From: Thermoplasmata archaeon | Lineage (GTDB): Archaea > Thermoplasmatota > Thermoplasmata > Lutacidiplasmatales > UBA184 | Reading direction: 5' to 3' | Assembly: GCA_021828085.1 (NCBI GenBank) | Contig: JAKATE010000046.1 | Location: forward strand, 1 to 12,648 | Length of the DNA: 12,648 bases | Shown: positions 1-6,373 of the stretch, piece after piece | Numbering within the stretch: position 1 is the first letter of the stretch | How the letters are laid out: the number at the start of each line of letters is the position of its first letter | Notes under the pieces: generated by a model | What the model was told of the DNA's origin: nothing | The model's database searches: none | What the model saw: the letters and a program-made list of their open reading frames with translations, nothing else | Translations under genes and position numbers: made by a program

Positions 1-24
1 AGGCCGGTTCGTGAAGGCTCACCC

Positions 25-52
25 TTTTATTCTACAAACAAGTTGCCAGGTG
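25..52 (+). promoter_or_regulatory. Promoter and ribosome binding site of the surface-protein gene
   Basis: A T-rich element TTTTATT (25-31) is the only AT-rich stretch before the first gene. Its centre is about 32 bases before the ATG at 60, the distance expected for an archaeal TATA box that yields a very short leader. AGGTG (48-52) fits the archaeal anti-Shine-Dalgarno sequence and leaves 7 bases to the ATG. The rest of bases 1-59 shows no gene. Confidence 0.45.
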
Positions 53-59
53 CCACACA

Positions 60-1667
60 ATGCTGCGAGTTGCCGGCAGGAAGCGGTCCGTTGCACTCGA
101 AACCGGAATCTTGCTGTTCATCGGACTTCTGCTGGTCGTGCCGTCGTTGAACGGGGAACCACGACCCTGCTCCCTATGTTCACAAGGGCGGGGGGGAGCG
201 GACCTCCCTTTGGGTCGGACGTCGGAAGGGCGGGAGGGTTTCGAGTCCCTCGTCAATCCGGTCCCGGTCGGGACCTTTCCTGTCCTGTCCCTCTACGATC
301 CGATCGACCAGGCGCTTTTCCTGACCTCCAACGCCACCCATTTTCCGGGGAGCAACGAGCTTGCCCTTACAACCGACTTCGTTCAGGTCATCAATGTGAC
401 GCAGGACCGTCTGGCGGCGACACTGTATGTCGGGAACGAAACCGTGCAACTGGCCTTCGACCCGGCCGATGATACCATCATAGCCGCGAACTTTGAGAGC
501 GGCTCGCTGAGCTTCATCTCGGGGCACACCGATACAATCGAAGGGAACGTCACGCTACCCGGTTCCCCCCTTGGGGTCGTCTACGACCCAGAGAACGGGC
601 AGATCTACGTGTCGATGCTGGGGGGGGTCGGTCATAACTACACCGGGATTGAAGAGCTGAGCGCGCAAGGACGTTCGGAGCACGGGTTCATCCACCTGAA
701 CTTCGCTCCCGGGAGCCTCCTCTATCTCCAAACCCAGGACTCCATCGCCATGGGTCCGGGCCTGGTACCCGGGGCGGGAGTGGACCAGTCCGCGGTCTTC
801 TCCAACCTTTCAGTGATGAACATCAGCGATTCGTCGGTCCGAGTCCTGAATGTCACGACGGAGGCCTTCCCCCTGTCCCAGGATGGGATGGTTGAAGTGT
901 CCCCGGATGGGATCGTGGCCGTTCCCGGCTTTACCGGAGGTTACGAGGCCGCCAACAGTAGCATCATCTTCCAGACCCCCGGCGATGTGGTCCTGGAATC
1001 TACGACCCTAAACAGGGTCGAAGGGCAACTGAAGGTAGGCCTCTTCCCCCAAGGTTTGGCCCTGGACCCCCTCACCGGGGAGCTGTACATCCCCAATTCC
1101 TTCAGCGACAACATGAGCGTGTACAACCTCACGAACGACCAGCTGCTGGGAACCTTCGCCCTGGGACCTCCCCCGCCGGAAGGATGGGGCCCCACGGGGA
1201 TCGTCTGGGATGGGTCCACGGGGGAATTCTACATCAGCGAGACAGAACCCTCTACCCAGGTCGTGGAGGCCCTCTCGCCGGGCATCGTGACCTTCTTCGA
1301 GAGCGGGCTGCCCTCGGGAGGGAACTGGACGGTCACCCTGGGGGGAGAGAGCGAGTCGTCGACCAGTTCGACGATCGCCTTCGACGTGCCGAACGGGACC
1401 TACGCGTACACCATCCGGACCCCTCTCACGAACGTGACCGCGGGGTCGAGCACCGGGAGCGTGCGGGTGCACGGGTATGCGGTGCGGGTGGATGTGAGCT
1501 TCGGTCCGGCGCTGCCGGAACTGCTGGGGCTCCCGTTCTGGGACGGGGTGGGGGCGATCGTGACGATGCTGGCGGTGGGGACGGCGTTCACGGCGTGGGG
1601 GCTCCATCGGCGGCGGGTCCGACAGAGGAGAGAGGGAAGGGGGGGACTGGAGGACGAGTTCCTTTAG
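60..1667 (+). CDS. Membrane-anchored surface beta-propeller protein with GLPSG-type C-terminal domain
   Basis: This 535-residue protein looks exported and anchored in the membrane. Residues 13-30 form a hydrophobic signal or anchor helix after a basic start. A CxxC pair (C37, C40) follows. The middle resembles YVTN/NHL-type beta-propeller blades, with repeated units like 'LAFDPADDTIIAAN', 'VVYDPENGQIYVS' and 'LALDPLTGELYIPN'. Residues about 408-482 carry a beta-sandwich domain beginning 'FFESGLPSGGNWTVTLGG' and containing 'PNGTYAYTI', common in Thermoplasmata surface proteins. A transmembrane helix (about 490-515) and a basic tail (HRRRVRQRR) would place the C-terminus in the cytoplasm. I count 14 N-x-S/T sequons, all in the predicted outer part, which suggests heavy N-glycosylation. 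The substrate or binding partner is unknown. The ATG at 60 is supported by AGGTG seven bases upstream. Confidence 0.75.
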   Translation: MLRVAGRKRSVALETGILLFIGLLLVVPSLNGEPRPCSLCSQGRGGADLPLGRTSEGREGFESLVNPVPVGTFPVLSLYDPIDQALFLTSNATHFPGSNELALTTDFVQVINVTQDRLAATLYVGNETVQLAFDPADDTIIAANFESGSLSFISGHTDTIEGNVTLPGSPLGVVYDPENGQIYVSMLGGVGHNYTGIEELSAQGRSEHGFIHLNFAPGSLLYLQTQDSIAMGPGLVPGAGVDQSAVFSNLSVMNISDSSVRVLNVTTEAFPLSQDGMVEVSPDGIVAVPGFTGGYEAANSSIIFQTPGDVVLESTTLNRVEGQLKVGLFPQGLALDPLTGELYIPNSFSDNMSVYNLTNDQLLGTFALGPPPPEGWGPTGIVWDGSTGEFYISETEPSTQVVEALSPGIVTFFESGLPSGGNWTVTLGGESESSTSSTIAFDVPNGTYAYTIRTPLTNVTAGSSTGSVRVHGYAVRVDVSFGPALPELLGLPFWDGVGAIVTMLAVGTAFTAWGLHRRRVRQRREGRGGLEDEFL

Positions 1668-1709
1668 TCCCGCGCCGTGCTGGGGGCCATGGGATCGGAC
1701 CCCTGCCCC

Positions 1710-1715
1710 GGGAGG
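1710..1715 (+). promoter_or_regulatory. Shine-Dalgarno site setting the AsnB-like start
   Basis: GGGAGG lies six bases before the ATG at 1722. The upstream in-frame alternatives, GTG at 1677 and ATG at 1689, lack such a site, so 1722 is preferred. A weak T-rich element at 1661-1666 (CCTTTA) could instead drive leaderless translation from 1689, but it is a poor TATA box. Confidence 0.55.
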
Positions 1716-1721
1716 GAAGCC

Positions 1722-2567
1722 ATGGAGGTCGGGAGGACGGACGCTCCCCGAGAGCCGCGTCTACGGACGGTTCCGGGCCCTGAGCCCGCCGCTGCCGAGG
1801 AAAGGGGGGACCCGGCTCTTGGGACCCTGGAAGGCCTGGGCGGGGCCCTCGTCGATGCCGTCTCAGAGGCGGCCGGTGTAGTTCCACTCTCCCTGCTGTT
1901 CTCCGGTGGCTTGGATTCCTCTCTGCTGGCCCATCTTCTGATTCAGGCCGGGACCCCCTTCGAGGCGGTCGCGGTGGGGATGCCCGGATCCCACGATCTT
2001 TCGGCCGCCGAGACCGCTGGGACGCTCCTCGGGATCCCGGTCGTCTCCCACGAACTTGCCGTGGGGGAGGTCGAACGGACCGCTGTCGAGCTTCGCGCTT
2101 GCCACCCGTCGCTCTCGCGAGGGAGCCTCTCCGTCCAGGTAGGTCTGGCCGCCGCCCTCGCTCATGCCCGGCACCCGCGGGTGCTCTGCGGGCAGGGGGC
2201 GGACGAACTGTTCTTTGGGTACTCCCACTTCCTCTCCCTGGGAGGAGCGGAGCTGAAGATCCGAGCGGATTCCGATCTGGAACGGCTCACGGGGGTGGAC
2301 CTCCCGATCAGCCGGTCGATCGCGCAGAGGTACTCGAAGGACCTCCGGGCCCCGTATCTGGCTCCGAGCTTCGTTCGAGCGGTCCGGGGGTCCGGCCTGC
2401 TCTCGTATGAGCCGGTCACCCGTCCCAAGGGATTGCTCCGGGACCTCGCCGGAACGATGGGTCTTCCCCCCCCTCTCGTGGAACGCCCCAAGAAGGCCCT
2501 CCAGTACGGTACTGGCATCTCCCGCCTCCTCTCCCGAAGGCCCGTGCCCGAGGAAACGCATGCCTGA
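1722..2567 (+). CDS. Stand-alone asparagine-synthase-like ATP pyrophosphatase
   Basis: This 281-residue protein matches only the C-terminal, ATP-using half of asparagine synthetase B. The N-terminal glutamine amidotransferase domain and its Cys1 nucleophile are absent. Visible motifs are the PP-loop SGGLDSS (61-67), which binds ATP pyrophosphate, CGQGADELFFGY (156-167), and RPKKALQYGTGI (255-266). Enzymes of this type adenylate a carboxylate, releasing pyrophosphate, and then transfer an amine. Here ammonia or an amine from another protein would be needed. In the segment RAPYLAPSFV (209-218), asparagine synthetases usually read 'PFLD', so Ala replaces the usual Asp; the substrate may not be aspartate. 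About 50 Pro/Arg/Glu-rich N-terminal residues look unstructured. The stop overlaps the start of the zinc-ribbon gene by 8 bases, which suggests translational coupling. Alternative starts are GTG 1677 and ATG 1689. Family call is firm; the exact reaction is not known. Confidence 0.82.
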   Translation: MEVGRTDAPREPRLRTVPGPEPAAAEERGDPALGTLEGLGGALVDAVSEAAGVVPLSLLFSGGLDSSLLAHLLIQAGTPFEAVAVGMPGSHDLSAAETAGTLLGIPVVSHELAVGEVERTAVELRACHPSLSRGSLSVQVGLAAALAHARHPRVLCGQGADELFFGYSHFLSLGGAELKIRADSDLERLTGVDLPISRSIAQRYSKDLRAPYLAPSFVRAVRGSGLLSYEPVTRPKGLLRDLAGTMGLPPPLVERPKKALQYGTGISRLLSRRPVPEETHA

Positions 2568-2763
2568 GGAGACCTCAGAGCCATCCTCCCGCGTGGCCGG
2601 GTCGAAGTCCTTCCCTCCCCGGGGGCCCGGGGACCGCTCGAAGCCCCCCGTCTGTCCCGACTGTGGCGGAGACCTCTCCGAACCGATCGCAGGGGATGTC
2701 CATTGCTTCCGCCGCTGCCTTGACTGTGGGGCGGAGTTCGAACTGAGCGACCCCCGTCTCTGA
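2560..2763 (+). CDS. Small zinc-ribbon protein coupled to the AsnB-like gene
   Basis: A 67-residue protein with a disordered N-terminal third (Ser/Pro/Arg-rich, residues 1-30) and one zinc ribbon. The knuckles are CPDCGG (C32, C35) and CLDCGAEF (C53, C56). An extra Cys49 lies four residues before C53. The ATG at 2560 overlaps the end of the upstream AsnB-like gene by 8 bases, and GAGGA (2550-2554) sits five bases before it. This start removes the longer upstream reading frame, which only shadows the AsnB-like gene. Overlap and same strand imply co-expression, so a role as partner, substrate carrier or RNA-binding helper of the pyrophosphatase is possible, but that is inference. It does not end in the acidic EDWGE-type tail of the LysW amino-group carrier. 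No enzymatic residues are visible. Confidence 0.7.
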   Translation: MPEETSEPSSRVAGSKSFPPRGPGDRSKPPVCPDCGGDLSEPIAGDVHCFRRCLDCGAEFELSDPRL

Positions 2764-2864
2764 GAGCCCGGACCAAGCTTCGGGAAGTGGGGAGCAGCTC
2801 CCGGGCCGGGGCTTGGGAGCAGTGGATCGGTCCCTCGGGCAGAGGAGAGCTCGGGGGATCTGTT
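2764..2864. other. Convergent intergenic region with inverted repeats
   Basis: This 101-base gap separates the 3' ends of the zinc-ribbon gene (+) and carbamate kinase (-). It contains CCAAGC near 2773-2778 and its reverse complement GCTTGG near 2812-2817. Inside that pair lies a tight dyad, GGGAGC (2790-2795) and GCTCCC (2797-2802). The structures could help end transcription from both sides. There is no T-run of the kind common in archaeal terminators, so a terminator call is weak. I see no gene here. Confidence 0.35.
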
Positions 2865-3866
2865 TCAGCGGGAGCTGCGGGACCTGGTGGAAGAGCGCCT
2901 GGCCTTCTCCTTCCCGCGTCGGACGCGAGTTCCCGCCCTACCCGCCAGGGCCGCGTGCAGTGAGTGGATGTCCGTGATGAGCGCGCTCGGACCCCCGCGC
3001 TCCACGAAGTCGAGGGCGGCCTCGACCTTCGGTCGCATGCTCCCCTCGCCGAACTGCCCCGCCTCGAGGAAGGCTCGCAATTGTACTGCAGAGACCTCCG
3101 AGAGCGGCCGGGGGTGAGAGGTCTGGAAGTCGATCATGGCCGCGGGAACGTCGGTCACGATGGCCAGGGTCGAGGCCCCGATCCGGTGGGCGAGCAACGC
3201 CGCGCTCCGGTCCTTGTCGATGACCGCCTCCACCCCCTCCCATCCCCCGTTCGCCGCGCGAATGACCGGGACCCCCCCTCCCCCCGAGAGGATCGGCACC
3301 CACGGGCCCCCCTGGGGGTCGTCCAGCCTCTGCCGGAGCCAGTCAGCCTCGAGCACGTGGAGCGGCTGGGGGGACGGGACGATCCGTCGCCAGCCCCCGC
3401 GCGCCGTGTCGTCCTGGAAGGCCCATCCCATGGACTTCCGCAGCAGACGCGCCTCGTTCTCGGAGTAGAACGGTCCCACGGGCTTGCTCGGCCGTTGGAA
3501 GGCGGGGTCCCTCCGGTCCACCTCGGTCCGGGTGATCAGCGGGACCACGGCGTGAGGGAGGTGGGCCCGGGCGAGGGAAGAGGCGAGCTCCTGCTGGAGG
3601 AGATAGCCGATCCAGCCCTGGGTCATCGCCCCGACCACGTCCATGGGGAGGGCGGGGATCTCCCGCTTGGCGAGCTCCTGCTGCACGAGCAGGGCCCCCA
3701 CCTGGGGCCCGTTGCCGTGGGTGAGGACGAGGGTGTGGCCGCGGCGAAGGAGCTCCACGAGCGGGCGAAGGGTCTCGCGGATGTGCGCGCGTGCCGCCTC
3801 GACGGTGGGCGATTCGCCTGACCGGGCGAGCGCGTTCCCTCCCAGGGCCACGACGATCCGGTTCAC
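2865..3866 (-). CDS. arcC: Carbamate kinase
   Basis: A 333-residue amino-acid-kinase-family enzyme that interconverts carbamoyl phosphate plus ADP with carbamate plus ATP in the cytoplasm. Diagnostic motifs are GGNAL (9-13), THGNGPQVG (49-57), TRTEVDRRDPAF (112-123), KPVGPFY (128-134), RRIVPSPQP (160-168), SGGGGVPV (194-201), IDKD (216-219) and GSMRPKVEAA (275-284). The start is GTG 3866. It begins directly with the first beta strand (MNRIVVALGGNA) and has GGAG (rc of 3874-3877) seven bases upstream. An in-frame ATG at 3926 would add an unrelated 20 residues upstream of the TATA element. The last 23 residues (311-333) are an unusually basic Arg/Lys/Ser tail beyond the typical length of about 310. 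No arginine deiminase or ornithine carbamoyltransferase gene is in view, so whether it makes ATP or carbamoyl phosphate is open. Confidence 0.93.
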   Translation of the reverse strand: MNRIVVALGGNALARSGESPTVEAARAHIRETLRPLVELLRRGHTLVLTHGNGPQVGALLVQQELAKREIPALPMDVVGAMTQGWIGYLLQQELASSLARAHLPHAVVPLITRTEVDRRDPAFQRPSKPVGPFYSENEARLLRKSMGWAFQDDTARGGWRRIVPSPQPLHVLEADWLRQRLDDPQGGPWVPILSGGGGVPVIRAANGGWEGVEAVIDKDRSAALLAHRIGASTLAIVTDVPAAMIDFQTSHPRPLSEVSAVQLRAFLEAGQFGEGSMRPKVEAALDFVERGGPSALITDIHSLHAALAGRAGTRVRRGKEKARRSSTRSRSSR

Positions 3867-3900
3867 CTGTTCGCTCCGCGTTCCCCTCGAAGGTCCGGGG

Positions 3901-3911
3901 ATTTCATATAG
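3901..3911. promoter_or_regulatory. Shared divergent promoter of arcC and purB
   Basis: The 65-base gap between the two divergent starts holds one AT-rich element. It reads ATTTCATATAG on + and CTATATGAAAT on -. On the + strand its centre (about 3906) is 26 bases before the purB GTG at 3932, the spacing of a leaderless archaeal transcript. On the - strand it would place a start near 3879, giving arcC a leader of about 13 bases that just includes its GGAG. One element may serve both genes. Confidence 0.6.
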
Positions 3912-3931
3912 AGCCCATCGGTCCACTGGCC

Positions 3932-5308
3932 GTGGCAGCCCCCTCGGAGGACCTGGTCTGCCCGATCGACTTCCGGTACGGCCGACCGGAGGTCCGTGCG
4001 ATCTTCTCGCGCGAACGGAGGTTCCGCCGATGGCTCCGCGTGGAGGCGGCGCTCGCCCGCTCCAGCGCGGCCGCGGGGCTCTTCCCGGCCTCCGAGGCCG
4101 AGGCCATCGAACGGGCGGCAGCGGGTCCCGGCCCGACCCTCCAGCGGTTCGACGAGCTCGAGCGCGAGACCGGACACGACCTCATGGCGCTCAGCCGGAC
4201 CCTTGCCGAGCAGGCGGGGTCCGCCGGCCGCTGGGTGCACTTCGGGGCCACCTCCAATGACATCCTCGACACAGCCCTGGGCCTCGAGCTCCGGGAGAGC
4301 GCGGAGGTGCTCGGGGGGAGCCTGGAGGGGCTGCTGGGGGCCCTCCTCGCGCAGGCCCAGCGTCACCAGGACACCCCCATGGTGGCCCGGACCCACGGCC
4401 AGCACGCCGTCCCCTTCACCTTCGGGTACAAGCTCTCGGTCTTCCTCATGGAGTTCCTTCGCCATCGCGAGCGGCTCCGGGAGATGCTCCCCCGTATCGC
4501 CGTCGGCAAGATGGCCGGGGCCGTGGGAACGGGCGCCAGCTTCGGCGAGAAGGCCGAGCGTATCGAGCGCGGGTTCCTCGAGGAGCTCAAGCTCGGCCGC
4601 GAGCCTGCCCCGAGCCAGCTCGTGGGGAGGGACCGGCTCGCAGAGTTCCTGGCCTGGTGCGCCCTCGTGGCCTCGAGCGCGGACCGCGTGGCGACGGAGG
4701 TGCGGAACCTGCAGCGCACAGAGATCGCGGAGGTCCAGGAGCCCTTCGACGAGCGCAGCCAGGTCGGCTCCTCGACCATGGCCCAGAAGCGCAACCCGGT
4801 CCACTCGGAGAATGTGAGCTCCATCGCCCGGCTCCTCCGCGCGCTCCCCGGCCCCGCTTATGAGAACATGGTCCAGTGGCATGAACGCGACCTCGCCAAC
4901 TCGGCCAACGAACGCTTCCTCCTCCCGCACGCGGTGATCCTCCTGGACGAGGTCCTCCGGCGCCTCACCCGTGTCGTCAGCGGGCTCAGGGTGGACGAGG
5001 AGAGGATGCGCCGGAACCTCGCCGCCACCCAGGGGGCCGTGATGGCCGAGGCGCTCATGCTCGCCCTCACCGACCGGGGAATCGCCCGGAGCGAGGCGCA
5101 CGAGGTCCTCCGACGGCTCACCCGGGACCTGGACGCGGCCGCGCTGGTCCCGCTGCAGCAGCGGGCCGAGGGGGACGAGACGCTCCGTCGGGCCTTCCGC
5201 CCCGAGGAGATCCGTCAGGTCCTCGATCCTGCCTCCTACCTCGCAGCCTCCGGAAGGAAGGCGCGGAAGGTCCTGGAGGAGGCGGCCCGTGCCCTCGGAA
5301 GGTCGTGA
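3932..5308 (+). CDS. purB: Adenylosuccinate lyase
   Basis: A 458-residue fumarase/aspartase-superfamily enzyme of purine synthesis. It removes fumarate from SAICAR and from adenylosuccinate, and acts as a cytoplasmic tetramer in known relatives. The N-terminus 'CPIDFRYGRPEVRAIF' is typical of PurB. Active-site regions are visible: GHDLMA (81-86), HFGATSNDILDT (103-114), THGQHAVPFTFG (154-165), and the family signature GSSTMAQKRNP (279-289) with its catalytic serine loop. ERDLANSANER (318-328) is also typical. The signature reads MAQKRNP where many enzymes have MPHKRNP or MPxKxNP. The start GTG 3932 lies 26 bases after the TATA-like element and gives the usual family length. A longer frame begins at 3791, but those extra residues lie inside arcC and before the promoter. 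The 3' end overlaps the Pcc1-like gene by 20 bases. Confidence 0.93.
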   Translation: MAAPSEDLVCPIDFRYGRPEVRAIFSRERRFRRWLRVEAALARSSAAAGLFPASEAEAIERAAAGPGPTLQRFDELERETGHDLMALSRTLAEQAGSAGRWVHFGATSNDILDTALGLELRESAEVLGGSLEGLLGALLAQAQRHQDTPMVARTHGQHAVPFTFGYKLSVFLMEFLRHRERLREMLPRIAVGKMAGAVGTGASFGEKAERIERGFLEELKLGREPAPSQLVGRDRLAEFLAWCALVASSADRVATEVRNLQRTEIAEVQEPFDERSQVGSSTMAQKRNPVHSENVSSIARLLRALPGPAYENMVQWHERDLANSANERFLLPHAVILLDEVLRRLTRVVSGLRVDEERMRRNLAATQGAVMAEALMLALTDRGIARSEAHEVLRRLTRDLDAAALVPLQQRAEGDETLRRAFRPEEIRQVLDPASYLAASGRKARKVLEEAARALGRS

Positions 5309-5591
5309 GCCGGTCGAAGGCAGCTGGCTCGCCGAGATCGAGCTGGGTCCCTTTGCACCCGGGGAGGCCGAGCGCATCCTCGAGGCGCTCGCCCCGGAGG
5401 AAGGGCACGACGTTCCCCGCACGCGGGTCGAGATGCGAAGAGGTCTCGACGGCTCCCTGCGCCTCCGGATCGAGGCGCCGAGCACCTCCACCCTGCGGGC
5501 CGCCCTTAACGCACAGCTCCGTCTCATCGGCCTGGGTCTCGCGGTGTCGGCCAAGGCCCAGGGGAACGCTCCTCCTCCGGGGAGCGAGTAG
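5289..5591 (+). CDS. pcc1: KEOPS complex Pcc1-like subunit
   Basis: A 100-residue protein with the short beta-beta-alpha layout of Pcc1, the dimerisation subunit of KEOPS. That complex makes the t6A modification at position 37 of ANN-decoding tRNAs in Archaea and eukaryotes. Landmarks are AEIELGPF (15-22), the helix AERILEALAPEE (27-38) with the usual 'PE', the strand pair around RTRVEMRR (44-51) and LRLRIEAP (57-64), and LRAALNAQLRLI (69-80), matching the family's LRAxLNSxLRWI. The GTG at 5289 has GGAGGAGG (5275-5282) six bases upstream. It overlaps purB by 20 bases, so it is probably co-transcribed with and coupled to purB. The Gly/Pro-rich tail from about 91 seems disordered. Kae1, Bud32 and Cgi121 are not in this window. 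The similarity is moderate because the family is short and variable. Confidence 0.75.
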   Translation: MPSEGREPVEGSWLAEIELGPFAPGEAERILEALAPEEGHDVPRTRVEMRRGLDGSLRLRIEAPSTSTLRAALNAQLRLIGLGLAVSAKAQGNAPPPGSE

Positions 5592-5607
5592 CCGAGGCGA
5601 AGGGTCC

Positions 5608-5641
5608 TCTCAAATACCCCCCAGGCCTGATGATGGCGGAG
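5608..5641 (+). promoter_or_regulatory. Possible promoter and ribosome binding site of the CDGSH gene
   Basis: TCTCAAATACC (about 5608-5618) is a weak TATA-like element in the gap after pcc1. It would place a transcript start near 5640, about ten bases before the ATG at 5650. GGAG (5638-5641) lies eight bases before that ATG. Both matches are modest, so the gene may instead be read through from purB-pcc1. Confidence 0.3.
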
Positions 5642-5649
5642 CCACACCC

Positions 5650-5895
5650 ATGAGCCGAATGATCCGACATGACGCCACCCGGCCCGCCCTGATCAGCATC
5701 GGGGACAAGGTCGTGGCCGTCTGCCAGTGCGGACTCAGCCAGAACAAGCCCTTCTGCGACGGGAGCCACCGTGTGACGCGCGACGAGGAACCGAACAAGC
5801 TCTACGCGTACGACCGGGAGAAGAAGCGGGTCGCCCTCGACGACCTCTTCCCGGACCCGGGAGCCGAGAAGCACAGCCCCCCCGGTGGGAACTGA
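5650..5895 (+). CDS. CDGSH-type [2Fe-2S] iron-sulfur protein
   Basis: An 81-residue, single-domain CDGSH (mitoNEET-like zinc-finger) protein. The complete cluster motif C-x-C-x2-S-x3-P-x-C-D-G-S-H is present: C25, C27, S30, P34, C36, D37 and H40. This three-Cys one-His set binds a redox-active, labile [2Fe-2S] cluster in known members. Proposed roles are electron transfer or iron-sulfur handling, and the specific partner here is unknown. No membrane segment is present, so it should be cytoplasmic. The C-terminal half (LYAYDREKKRVALDDLFPDP, residues 51-70) contains short charged strands, and the end is Pro/Gly-rich. The ATG at 5650 is the only sensible start; an upstream in-frame extension would run antiparallel in meaning to pcc1 and lacks family similarity. 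Confidence 0.88.
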   Translation: MSRMIRHDATRPALISIGDKVVAVCQCGLSQNKPFCDGSHRVTRDEEPNKLYAYDREKKRVALDDLFPDPGAEKHSPPGGN

Positions 5896-5911
5896 GGGAG
5901 GCTCGACCCTT

Positions 5912-5971
5912 CGGCCCCGGGATCCGTCCCGGGGTCGCCAACGCTATGTAGCGGGGGCGCTGCGCGCCCCC
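5912..5971. repeat. Three consecutive inverted repeats before prefoldin beta
   Basis: Three dyads fill the gap. First, CCCCGGGA (5915-5922) and TCCCGGGG (5927-5934), with a four-base TCCG loop; a G·U pair and two more pairs could extend the RNA stem to 5912-5937. Second, CGCTA (5942-5946) and TAGCG (5949-5953). Third, GGGGGCGC (5953-5960) and GCGCCCCC (5964-5971), with a three-base loop, ending at the base before the ATG at 5972. The first could terminate the CDGSH transcript. The central one, CTATGTAG, may double as the TATA box, 25 bases before the prefoldin ATG. Confidence 0.65.
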
Positions 5972-6361
5972 ATGGCGTTGCCCGCCAAGCTCCAGAACGA
6001 CCTCCGGCAGTTCCAGCGGCTGCAGCAGGACCTCACGGTCGTCGACCAGCAACGCCAGCAGATCGATCTCAAGCTGCGCGAGACCGCCCACACCCTCGAG
6101 GAGCTCCAGGCCCTTCCGGACGACGCGGTGATCTACCGGTCCGTGGGCACCCTCCTCGTGAAGGCCAAGGGGAAAGCGGAGGTCGCCGAGACCCTCGGGG
6201 AGGAGAAGGAGACCCTGGAGGTCCGCTTGAAGGCGTTCGAGCGCCAGGTGAACCACCTCAAGGAGCGCTACCAGACCATGCAGCAGGAGCTCTCCCAGGC
6301 GCTCAAGAACGCCGGGATCGCCGAGATCGAGGTCCCCGAGGGCGCGGGCCCCTCGGAGTGA
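5972..6361 (+). CDS. pfdB: Prefoldin subunit beta
   Basis: A 129-residue coiled-coil chaperone subunit. Archaeal prefoldin is an alpha2-beta4 hexamer that holds unfolded proteins and passes them to the group II chaperonin in the cytoplasm. Two long heptad-bearing helices (about 5-48 and 70-113) flank the central beta hairpin with IYRSVGTLLVK (54-64), the characteristic beta-subunit segment; the alpha subunit has a longer double-hairpin insert. The helices are rich in Gln, Glu and Lys, and the tail is acidic. The ATG at 5972 gives the usual length of about 120. No Shine-Dalgarno site is possible next to it because the third inverted repeat abuts the start codon, which suits leaderless translation from the TATA-like centre at 5942-5953. 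Often such genes sit near ribosomal or KEOPS genes, and a pcc1-like gene is indeed two genes upstream. Confidence 0.93.
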   Translation: MALPAKLQNDLRQFQRLQQDLTVVDQQRQQIDLKLRETAHTLEELQALPDDAVIYRSVGTLLVKAKGKAEVAETLGEEKETLEVRLKAFERQVNHLKERYQTMQQELSQALKNAGIAEIEVPEGAGPSE

Positions 6362-6373
6362 GCCCCCGGTTCC

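Noticed and set aside
2560..2763. Zinc-ribbon protein as a LysW/ArgW amino-group carrier
   Set aside because: The C-terminus lacks the acidic EDWGE-type end that carries the substrate, and no lysine or arginine biosynthesis gene is nearby.
2764..2864. A firm intrinsic terminator or small RNA in the convergent gap
   Set aside because: Inverted repeats are present but there is no T-run and no promoter-like element, so I kept it as a descriptive region only.
3863..5647. Very long open frame on the - strand opposite purB and pcc1
   Set aside because: The + strand frames carry clear PurB and Pcc1 motifs. The antisense translation is low-complexity (Gly, Glu, Leu, Arg) and matches nothing; long antisense frames are expected in GC-rich codons.
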